A stretch of DNA of 64,000 nt, from the NCBI GenBank assembly GCA_014526335.1, contig JACTAT010000039.1, forward strand, positions 4,202,202 to 4,266,201. Direction: 5' to 3'. A program made the position numbers and the translations under genes. Origin of the DNA: Chrysaora quinquecirrha (Eukaryota > Cnidaria > Scyphozoa > Semaeostomeae > Pelagiidae). Below, piece after piece: positions 25,746 through 35,585 of this stretch. The notes below the pieces were generated by a model. It worked only from the letters and a program-made list of their open reading frames with translations, did no database searches and was not told where the DNA came from. The stretch's first letter is position 1; every line of letters begins with the position of its first letter.

Positions 25746-28010
25746 TCATTAACGTAACCAAGTACTGCTGCAGCTGCTGTTGCCACTACTAGAATTAACC
25801 GTGCTGCCGTTATTGCCTTGTTGGTGTTACTTCTATTGCTAACGCTGGTGATGCTGTTGCTAATTCTTTCACACCTACCAAAACTAACGCTACTGCTATG
25901 AATGCTGATATAATTGCTACCACAACTTATGCTGTTTTTACTGCGTGTACTACCACTTCTGCTGCCACTACAACGGAAACCTACTTCTTTGCTAACTTAG
26001 CTCCTAGTGTAAAAGTAAAGCTCTGGTAAATTTAACCCTAATCCTTTTTTATCTAATATATAGCCAGGGAAATTGCCTTCCTGTACAGCTAGAGTAGAAA
26101 AATGGAACTTGGCATAGGCATTGGTCATTGCATTGCAACCAGTAGTAAATGGGGTGTCTTCAACTTCTTTTCCTACTACAACGGAAAACTACTTCTCTGC
26201 TTACTTAGATCCTAGTGGAAAAGTAAAAAAGTCCTGGGCAAATTCAACGAAATTGCAGCTGAGTGATGCCTTAAAAAGAGAAATTCGCCTCATGCTGGCG
26301 AAAAACTGATAATATCCAGATTGTTTTCTGGGTTAGTCTTATAAACAAACAAAATAAGTACAGAAATCAATAAACGCGAACAAGAAACTATACACCTGTG
26401 CATTCATCTGAAATTCTGATTTTCAAAACAAATTTTGTAAGCGGAATTTGATAAAATCCTGTTGGCTTTTGCTTTTGTTTGCAAATTCACGATTGTTCAA
26501 TTCGTGAGAAGCTGCTTTTGGTCGCTATATGGATGAGACGTGATTACAAACAACCCTTAGTGCAGGTTGTTTATTCACACCAGTAAGTGAAAGTTTGTAT
26601 ATTAAATAAATTGCAAAAGTCAGCAAATTTATCCCGGGGGTTGAGGCCTGACAGGGGGGGCCAAGTTGGTTTGAGGATCTTACTGAAGGCTACCGAATGG
26701 CTACCAAAGATCTGTGATAGAGAAAGAACTTAAATCACGGAACTTTACAACAGAGAGGGCCACAGAATTATCATATGACAGAAACGCATGGAGGAAGGTG
26801 GTGTGGAAAAACTAGACTAGGGCGCCATGTGCATGCACACTTCGTGCGTAACAGAAAAAGAAGAAACGGTATTAGAAATAATACGACCGCTTTATATTTT
26901 CCAAAGCTCTAGCAGTGACAAGAAATTTGTCATAGACGACCAAAACGGCATAAGATTTAGCTTCTTACATTGCCGTGTTACGCAAAAGAATACAGTTACT
27001 ACCATTTGATTTGAGGGTACTTTTTAGATGTAAGCTTTAGTCCTCTTTAACTCTCACTGAACCCCCATGTCAAGCCTCAGTTGGAAAATCCCCCGGAAAA
27101 CATATTCAATTCGCTCAGATTGATATTCAGAAAAGATTCACAGAGATGCTCATACATTCAGGCAAGATTCAATCGGACAGTCCGAATGGTCAAGAGTATA
27201 GAGCAGGAATTTATGAACAAACAGGACACGGCGGATGAGTATGCTTTTTACTAGATAAAGTTCTATAGTTTAAGAATTCTTTAAAAAGGGCTATAGGAGA
27301 TACACCAAAGAATTACGATTATTCTGAAGTTTAATGGCCCTTGTTTTTCGCTACGATGCCACTCTGCCTATAAGATAGACTGAACGAAGATAACAGGAGA
27401 CATTCAGCAATGTTTTTCGTTAACTCATAACGTCTAGTTCTGCTTATCTGCATATTAACCTTTTACACTTGATACGAAACTTGTGAATCTGAATCAGTCA
27501 AATTTATAGATCTAGACTGTGAAGATATTTGAGAGAGTTTATTTATTAGCGTCATAGGATGTGTTTGTTGTTATAAACATCGGAAACAAACAATCGGGAG
27601 AACAAAGCAAGTTGCTACACTACCAGTTAACGGCACCAAGAAGATAAAGCGATAAGTGAATGATCTAGAATATAAAGATACAATAAATTAGGTGATACAT
27701 TGTTTGAAGAAGTTTGATAGCATCATAAAGTAGCAGAAATATAACGAATTAGAAAGACGAACAATATCTGACAGAAAAAAAGAGGAGTTTTAGTCACGAG
27801 TAACAATACACTTCGTCACGGCAAACCTTACAGGATAAGTCGAAAGGGGGTCCGAAACCGTTCTCAATTTGTAAGATTCTTGGTTTTATAAGGATTTACA
27901 GAAATATTGCTGTAAAGGCTCCACAGGATCTACGTGATTTTTTAACGAAAAGCATTACTGGTTAGTTTCGATTGGCAGCAGTTCTGTTAACGAGCTCCAC
28001 TCTTGGATAG
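25746..28010. other. Upstream part of GPCR duplication block A, no gene
   Basis: Non-coding. A local duplication is present (ACAACGGAAACCTACTTCTT near 25970 and ACAACGGAAAACTACTTCTC near 26178). Stretches at 26130-26470, 26560-26720 and 27020-27620 have clear counterparts at about 31260-31370, 33000-33330 and 33800-34420, showing that this is one arm of a tandem segmental duplication. Confidence 0.75.
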
Positions 28011-28016
28011 AGCGCA

Positions 28017-28026
28017 TATAAAAGGG
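28017..28026 (+). promoter_or_regulatory. TATA box upstream of GPCR A
   Basis: TATAAAAGGG lies about 540 bases before the chosen ATG. The surrounding 28010-28160 segment is partly repeated at about 28225-28380 with the TATA motif degraded (GCGCATGAAAAGAGAATTC). The corresponding part is absent from block B. Confidence 0.5.
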
Positions 28027-28563
28027 AATTCAAACTCAGTAAGTGAACTACTCATTGGAGATTGGACTGGACTAGCTGGATATTTTCGAGAATTCTTCCA
28101 CTGGCTAAACACATTTGCCTGACACCACGAACTGACTAGGGCATTGAACAGACAGGAATTCCAGCTTTTCTAGTTTGATGAATGGATTTTACGTATGACA
28201 TGTTGCTGTTCAAGAAAACCTTTCATAGTCAAAGCGCATGAAAAGAGAATTCAGAGACAGTTTGCAAAAGTGAACCATTCACTGGACTCGTGGATTGGAC
28301 CAGCTTGGTTACTCTACTGGCAGTGGCTAAAGACATTTGCCTGATAGCACGAACATACTAGGGTGCTAAAAGATAGAAAAATCGCTTCAACTTGTAACTA
28401 CGTACTCCTAAATTCAAGATTACATTCAGTCAATCAGATTTACAGATCTCAACATCAAAGCCTGGGCTTCGATCCCACTTTTTCAAATAGCTGGACAAAC
28501 TCACAGCTTCCCGCAGAAGATAACAAAAGACAGTATTTGACAGGACAAATATATCGTTTCACC

Positions 28564-29679
28564 ATGAATAACACGACACTGAGCAACACGACAAACACGC
28601 TACCATCAACATCGTGTGTTGTCTCGCAGCCTGTAAACAAGAACCTTCAAGTGGTGCTTTACAGTCTACTAATCGCAGTCTCCATATTTGGAAATACGTT
28701 AGTGATATACGTGGTCGTTAAGAATAAGAGAATGCATACTGTTGCGAATTATTTAATCTGCAATATGAGCATTGCCGATTTGCTTATTACATTTCTACCA
28801 ATGGTATGGGAGATTGTTAAACTGATGCACTATTCAGATGGTACTTGGCCAATGGGTAGTTTCATGTGCTCTTTTGTATTCATGTGTATTTATCTATCAG
28901 TTTCGTGTTCAATTCTCAGTCTTACAACCATCACATTGGACAGGTTTTTCGCTATCATGTTCCCCATGAAATCCATCATGACAAAAAGACTATTGCCGTT
29001 TTTGCTGATTGCTATTTGGCTGCCATCTACTGCCTTCGCCTCACCAATGATATACGCACAAAAGCTAAAAAACATGGAAGGCAAGTTGTACTGCTCAGAG
29101 ATGTGGGATAAACCATTTGATGCAAACGAAAGTCCAAAGCACTATACAATTATATTATTCGTCAGTCTGTATGCTTTACCATTGTTAATCATGGCAGTTC
29201 TTTATACAGCAATTGGGACGAAACTTTGGAAACGAAACATCCCTGGTAATAGATCCGCTGAGAGTGATCAACACGCTTTGAAACAGAAAAAGAAAGTCAT
29301 CAAAATGCTCATTACTATTGTTCTACTTTTTGCTATCTGCTGGTTTCCTATTTTTCTTGCTCAGTTCCTGTACTTTTTCAATCCTCATTACCTCAAGTGC
29401 CCGGACGCATTTCCTCAGTGGTTCCAATTCTTCGCTTTATATCTTCAGTACCTAAGCAGCGCAGTCAACCCATATATATACTTTACGTACAGTCAGTCAT
29501 TCCGTCGCGGAGCAGCGCAAGCATTCCGCAGAACGCGGTTGTTCACGCGAAGAGTAACCGGCGTGGAAAGTACAGGAGTATCGACCAGGGCAACTGATGC
29601 TTTTACGATGCAGACACGAAAAACAAGAGCGTCGAAATTGAGGCGTGCGGTAGCATTTGCCGAGCAAATTGAAAACTGA
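28564..29679 (+). CDS. Class A (rhodopsin-family) GPCR, neuropeptide-receptor type, intact
   Basis: Single-exon ORF of 371 residues from the ATG at 28564 (context TTTCACCATGA). The longer upstream ORF opens with GTG, and the paralogue starts at the same MNNTT, which decides the start. Short N-terminus with N-glycosylation sites (NNT). Seven hydrophobic segments are visible: TM1 IFGNTLVIYVVV with the conserved GN, TM2 NMSIADLL, TM3 Cys (FMCSF) with DRF in place of DRY, an extracellular-loop-2 Cys (KLYCSE), TM6 FAICWFPIF (CWxP) and TM7 NPYIYFTYS (NPxxY). A basic C-terminal tail follows. This pattern is typical of peptide receptors of the NPY/NPFF/QRFP group; the ligand is unknown. The protein would lie in the plasma membrane and couple to G proteins. 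A tandem paralogue lies at 34653. Confidence 0.95.
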   Translation: MNNTTLSNTTNTLPSTSCVVSQPVNKNLQVVLYSLLIAVSIFGNTLVIYVVVKNKRMHTVANYLICNMSIADLLITFLPMVWEIVKLMHYSDGTWPMGSFMCSFVFMCIYLSVSCSILSLTTITLDRFFAIMFPMKSIMTKRLLPFLLIAIWLPSTAFASPMIYAQKLKNMEGKLYCSEMWDKPFDANESPKHYTIILFVSLYALPLLIMAVLYTAIGTKLWKRNIPGNRSAESDQHALKQKKKVIKMLITIVLLFAICWFPIFLAQFLYFFNPHYLKCPDAFPQWFQFFALYLQYLSSAVNPYIYFTYSQSFRRGAAQAFRRTRLFTRRVTGVESTGVSTRATDAFTMQTRKTRASKLRRAVAFAEQIEN

Positions 29680-29856
29680 AAGGGAGAACGCAACAGCAAA
29701 AGAAAGCTTAGAAAACCATTGCAAAAGATTATAGGAACTGCAGCTTGGGTAAACAGAAAATTTCTTATCTCTTATGACCTTATAATAAGGCAGTTGAGTT
29801 GCAAAGTGAGAAAGACTTAGCATAAGAGATTGCTCCACAAGAGCTTCCATAATCTT

Positions 29857-30399
29857 CACGCTAGCGAATCTATAATCACTACTGTGGTGGATAATCACTA
29901 CTGTGGTGGTACTATTTGCGTACTGTGGTGGTAGTTTCTGCGTACTGTGGTGGATAATCACTACTTGTGGTTGGTTACTATGCTTGCGGTGGTGGCCGTT
30001 TTGGCGTACTGTGGTGGATAATCACTACTGTGGTGGTACTATTTGCGTACTGTGGTGGTAGTTTTTGCGTACTGTGGTGGATAATCACTACTTGTGGTGG
30101 GTTATAATGCTTTATGTGGTGAATACGAAATCATAGCAAAACTCTATAGATCAAGCAAGAAAAAACCACAAAATCCACCACAGTACCCCAAAACTGCCAC
30201 CACCGCAAGCATAGTAACCCACCACAAGTAGTGATTATCCACCACAGTACGCCAAAACTGCCACCACCGCAAGCATAGTAAACCACCACAAGTAGTGGTT
30301 ATCCACCACAGTAGGCAGAAACTACCACCACAGTACGCAAATAGTACCACCACAGTAGTGATTATCCACCACAGTAGCGATTATAGATTCGCTAGCGTG
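29857..30399. mobile_element. Foldback element with 5-bp target duplication (543 bp)
   Basis: Ends CACGCTAGCGAATCTATAAT and its complement form inverted arms of about 250 bases with a short unpaired centre (about 30100-30165). The element is flanked by ATCTT on both sides (29852-29856 and 30400-30404). The arms are built from iterated units such as TACTGTGGTGGATAATCACT and TACTGTGGTGGTAGTTTCTG. No ORF. A 5-bp duplication and an end starting with CAC would suit Transib-like transposases, but this is a guess. It lies 178 bases after the GPCR A stop codon. Confidence 0.9.
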
Positions 30400-30404
30400 A
30401 TCTT

Positions 30405-31000
30405 CTAAGTTCTGCAGCATCGCAACAAAAACAAACAGATACAGGGCCTAGAATAGAACCTCTCCTTACGTTTACTAAGAAATCGTACCCAGTAGGAATA
30501 GGAGAATTATTAACATATTGAGATCATTTCAGCCTTAGAACAGGCGAAAGCTTAAGAACAGCCACCAGACGAAATTTACTGGTCCTTTAAAGAGTATCAT
30601 CAAGTTCACATAGTGCGGTGCATGGTGGTGTAGGCTTTCCACTGACGTCAAACGATTTTGCACAGGACCCAGAAAACCTAATCCTTTATGATTGCTCATT
30701 TTAAATCCCTTTTTACTGCCAAAGAAAGTATTCATTCCTTTAAATGGGATTCTGCACGCCGCCATTTACACAAGCAACAAGATCTCATATTCGTATTATT
30801 CTTACAAGATTCAGATATCAGGTATACGGGATTTCGAAATCTATTGACCCACGCGAGAAGGGCGAGAGTATATTGCATTAAAATTTATTCTATGTTTTGA
30901 TTGTAAATATTTTATCGGCTTTATCCATATCTCAATATCCAATTATTTTAAGAAGTAAATGTTTATATGTCCTGTAGATACAACTTTCTCGATAAGTCAC
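30405..31000. other. Spacer between GPCR blocks
   Basis: No gene, repeat array or RNA gene is recognised. Short ORFs on both strands have no family features. Confidence 0.5.
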
Positions 31001-31004
31001 TAAT

Positions 31005-31240
31005 ACAAAACGCTGCTACTGCTGCTACTATTACAACTACTACTACTGCTACTACAAACACTACAATTAACGATACTAATGCGGCAGCCACTATTACTTA
31101 AATCTTCTAAAACTACAAATATTGCTCTAGTTGGTGCTACGTCTACAAATATAAATGTTGCTCCTCCTTCTGGGTTTACAACTATGACTGCTACCGCTGC
31201 TGCTGCTACTACTTCTACCACCGCTTATGCTGTTAATATC
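31005..31240. repeat. Degenerate CTA/CTG triplet array, block B
   Basis: A shorter, more interrupted counterpart of the array at 24999. It is followed by the same GGAAACCTGCTCATCTGCC-type unique sequence seen after that array, marking the start of the second duplication block. Confidence 0.8.
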
Positions 31241-31628
31241 TATCTCTACTCCTGCTACCTCTGCAACTAAAATGGAAACCTGCTCATCTGCCAACTCAGA
31301 TCCTAATGGAAAAGTAAAATGGTCCTCGGCAAATAACAAAATTGCAGCTGAGTGATTGATGCCTGTTGAAAACGTAGAGGCAGGGCTGGGAACACGAAAC
31401 ATGAGATACACGCTTTTTTTATGTAGAACCACTTTATAAGGAACCTACATCTAGAAGGCCCGAAAATTTAAAGAGCTTATACTACTAAAGAGAAAATCAT
31501 TAAGGAACTTTTGAATGTTGAATACTTTTATCACTGCAAATAATCAAGAATTAGAAAGCCGGTTCCATTCATTTGCAGTAGAAAATCACATAAATTGTAC
31601 TTTACGCATGTACCAAATGAAGGAACTA

Positions 31629-32863
31629 CCCTGGGTACCAGAGCCTCAAGATTGGAACCGCAGAACAAAATAAAAAAAATAATAAGTTGAGCAAAATACG
31701 AGGCTCTGGTTCCATCCAAACAGAGTCTCGTTCTGATTATGAAAGGCGCGATTCCATGTAATCATTAATCACCACATATCGACTGGAACGACAACTCTAT
31801 TGTTCTGATGTCTGCACGTATGGATTTTCAGAAAAACAAGGCCTCTGTGCGTAAAATATGCATTCACATATTGCTCGATTTTGTGCACGAAAATTGGTTT
31901 AACCTAGTGGTTTTTGGGAGGAAAAATGAAAGAAATAGCTGCTGCAACTGAACATGGAGTTATAATTTCACAATTCATTTTTGAAACGAAGAACGGCTGT
32001 GTTGAACTTGCTGTAAACAAAGCTTAGGCCACCCAATTACTGATTTCAAAAAGCTCCAGAGTTAGAAGAACTTTATCATATAATATATTTTAACAAGGTT
32101 AAAGTTTCATGGAATAACAGAAATAAAGAAATTATGAAAGAACATCTGGACCGAGTAAATTAAGAATAAACTCCTGTACATATATGAAGTATAAGAGAAG
32201 GCTTCGTTCAGGTCGTTTCAGGTGACGATAAAATCCAAGCGTTATATTATTCAATATCAATGCGTTATATTTAAAGATATTTAGTATCATAACCATAACT
32301 ATGTAAATTTGTTTCTTAAAATGTATAATTCGTATTTTTCTAGTGGTTTTCATCTCAGATCTAGTAGCTGGACTTGATATTTTGAAGGCGGCCTACCAGT
32401 CAATGCCGCGATTTGGAAAGGCGGCGATTTTCCATGTCCAGTTGGGAGAATGGCAAAAGTATCTTTTGATAGGCAAAGAATCGATCTTAAAATCTCGAAC
32501 TGCTGAGTTTATAACTCGTGTATATGTGGGAAATGTTTCTGTAATACTTTTCCAGCAGCACCCTTTAACGCTTCCTCCATTTTTCTTTTCCCCACAAACT
32601 GGCATTGGAACTTCCTCCAACGATCAATTCAAGCATCAACCGTTGTGTTTCGCTTGAATCACTTGGGCGGCTGATTCGTATGTTTGATGGTCTAAGCCAA
32701 TGAAAAACCACGTTCCATTTCGGGAACCTGCGCTTCTGATTGGTTAATTTTCATAATCAGAACGAGACTCTGTTTGGATGGAACCAGAGCCTCGTATTTT
32801 GCTCAACTTATTATTTTTTTATTTTGTTCTGCGGTTCCAATCTTGAGGCTCTGGTACCCAGGG
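31629..32863. mobile_element. Non-autonomous DNA transposon with 116-bp inverted ends, TA target
   Basis: The left end (CCCTGGGTACCAGAGCCTCA, 31629-31744) and right end (32748-32863) are near-perfect inverted repeats of about 116 bases. TA flanks both sides (31627-31628, 32864-32865), as for Tc1/mariner-type insertions. Each end is itself a hairpin because GAGGCTCTGGT recurs inverted inside it. The 1 kb interior has no transposase; ORFs at 32343-32657 are not recognisable. It has no counterpart in block A, so it inserted after the duplication. Confidence 0.88.
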
Positions 32864-32865
32864 TA

Positions 32866-34652
32866 ATTTTGCTAGTGAATTTACTTGCGTAATACCTGTA
32901 AAGGTAACATACGTTAAGGTAATACGTAAAGTTAATACGTATATTCAACAATGGCTAGAAATGAATAACAAAAGAGGAACTCCTCTCATGCTGAAAATGC
33001 GTAGATTGCCTTCTGTGTTCACTCTGTGTTATTCTTATCAACAAACAAAATAAATGCAGAAATCAATAAACGCTAACAAATAAATAATCCATCTGTGTGG
33101 TTATCTGAAATTCTGATTTCTAAATTGGATAAAATCCTGTTGGCTTTTGCTTTTGTTGGTTCGCTACGGTATTTGGATAAGACGTGATTAGAAAACAACC
33201 CTTAGTGCATTTTGTTCATTCGCACCAGTAGTGACAAATTAATTGTGAAAGTCAGCTAATCTTACCGGGGGGTTGAGGGCTGCCAAGAGGGTCAAGTCGG
33301 TTCAAACGTCTTACCGAATGTCTTAGAAAAGTTTCCTACGTAAAAATTTCCAGTATTGGGGTTTCTTAATTTTTGGCCATTCGAGAGTCTGGGTTTCTTA
33401 TAAAGAGTTTCTTATAAAAATACGTGTATGGCACTAGCAGTGACAAGGAATTACAGAAGTCAAAGAAGCACAAGGACGACCAAAATGACCAAGTTTCAGT
33501 TTCTTACACTGTCATTTGAATGAGTTATTACAGTCATCACAAGAGAATACACATTGGACATTTTTCAAAAAGCAACTAGACTTTTGGTCCAGATCTCATG
33601 TTTCTTAAAATATCAAGCACTTCAGCTCTCCTCACAGAATGACTAGTACCCCTAAAAGTCTAATGTTGGCTCTCTTCTTGCTTTTAAATGTAGATGACAA
33701 GATTTGTAATGATATACTGTACAAAAAGCTATCTTAACCAAAAGATTAAACAAAACTTATTAACCGGTTTCTTATTTAAAAAAGTGTATTACCATTTGAC
33801 TTGCGACCTGTGGCTAATTTTTTAGATGCAGGCTTCACTCCTGTTTTACTCTGACTGAACCCCCTTGCCAAGGTGCCAAGCATCAGTCGGAAAACTTGAA
33901 AGACTCCCCAGGGAAACATATTCAATTCGCTCAGATTGATATTCAGATGCTACTCAGATTTATTGCTCATACATTCATTCACGATTCAAGCGGGTGGGTC
34001 AACGGTACAGAGCAGCAGATATAGGAAACAGGACATGGCGGATGAGTATGTTTTTTACCGAGGTAAGCTCTTTACTTTAAGAGGATTTGATATTATCTAA
34101 GTAACAGCAAAATCTGCCAAAAAAAGGCTATAGGCGATACACGAACGAATCAAGATTATTCTGAGGCTTAATGGGCCCTGTTTTTATGGCATGAACGAAG
34201 ATAACAGGAGACATTCAGAAATGTTTTTGGTTATCTCATAACGTCTAGTTCTGCCTATCTCCAAAATATACTCCTACTTTTGATACGAAACGTCTGGATT
34301 CTAAATCGGTTAAATTCATAGACCTCGTCAGTGAAGATATTTCAGATATTTATTTATTTACACCAGGTTGTGTTTGCCGCACTGGAAACAAACAATTGGG
34401 AGAGCAAAGCAAGGCTGCCAAGTGCTAACAGACAGGGATTTAATCTTTTCTTGTTTGATAAACGGCCTAAACTTGCAAGCATCTACTCCTAGTTTAAAGA
34501 CTCCATTCAGCCAATCAAATTCACAGATTAAAGCCTGGGCTTCGAGCACATTTAGTTCAAACAGCAGTAGATACAAACTCACAGATTACGTAGAAGCTAA
34601 CGCAAGAACAAGTCACAGCATTTGATTGATAGGACAACGATATAGCTTCATC
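32866..34652. other. Upstream part of GPCR duplication block B
   Basis: Non-coding sequence that tracks block A (AACAAACAAAATAA near 33040 and 26345; AAATCCTGTTGGCTTTTGCT in both). Relative to block A, the roughly 750 bases that hold the TATA box there (about 27625-28375) are missing; the match resumes near 34450. Confidence 0.7.
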
Positions 34653-35150
34653 ATGAATAACACGACAAACACGCTACCATCAACATCGTGCGTTGCCTCG
34701 CAGCCTGTAAACAAGAACCTTCAAGTGGTGCTTTACAGTCTACTGATTGCAATCTCGATATTTGGAAATACTTTGGTGATATACGTGGTTGTTAAGAATA
34801 AAAGAATGCATACTGTTGCGTATTATCTAATCTGCAATATGAGCATTGCGGATTTGCTTATTACATTTATACCAATGGTATGGGAGATTGTTAAACTAAT
34901 GCACTATTCAGATGGTACTTGGCCAATGGGTAGTTTCATGTGCTCTTTTGTATTCATGTGTATTTATCTATCAGTTTCGTGTTCAATTCTCAGTCTTACA
35001 ACCATCACATTGGACAGATTTTTCGCTATTATGTTCCCAATGAAATTCATCATGACCAAAAAGCTCTTGCCATTTTTGCTGATCGCCATTTGGCTGGCAT
35101 CTGTTGCCTTCGCTTCACCGACGATATACGCACAGAAGCTAATCAACTTT

Positions 35151-35555
35151 TGTAGAGAATTATGGGATATGAACATTATGTAATGTTTAATTAGTCTTTT
35201 GTGTCGTGCTGTGTGTGCATGTTCAGTCTGTCTCCCTAGTCTGTCTTAGTGTGTTCTTGTCTTTTGTCGATCCGAATGATCGAAGCATCTATCTGAATTT
35301 ATTCTTATGAAGATTTAATCTGAAGTCTAGAAATCTGAAGCCTATCTTGAAGAACTCAGGGAAGTGTATTTTGTTGTTATATTGTATATAGTCATTATAT
35401 AAATTTATTTAGTATTGATAAAGAAGAACTCAAATCTTTGAATAAACATACAGTCCTCTTGAACTTAATAACCGAACCCAACCCACGGGTGATTCTAATC
35501 TATCCCGTTAACCTTGTGGCTCGAATCGAACTCTAAACGGGTGAATTTCTCTATA
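35151..35555 (+). repeat. 5' LTR
   Basis: 405 bases, starting TGTAGAGAATTATGGG and ending GAATTTCTCTATA, so the termini are imperfect inverted repeats (TGTAGAGAA / TTCTCTATA). AATAAA at 35441 is the likely poly-A signal, and TTGTATATAG upstream of it is a weak TATA-like motif. Confidence 0.97.
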
Positions 35556-35585
35556 TGGTCCATCTGCCGCACCGGATGGTGAAAA

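Noticed and set aside
28363..28563. N-terminal extension of GPCR A
   Set aside because: The frame opens only with GTG, and the paralogue has a stop in the equivalent stretch; the shared ATG at 28564 is preferred.
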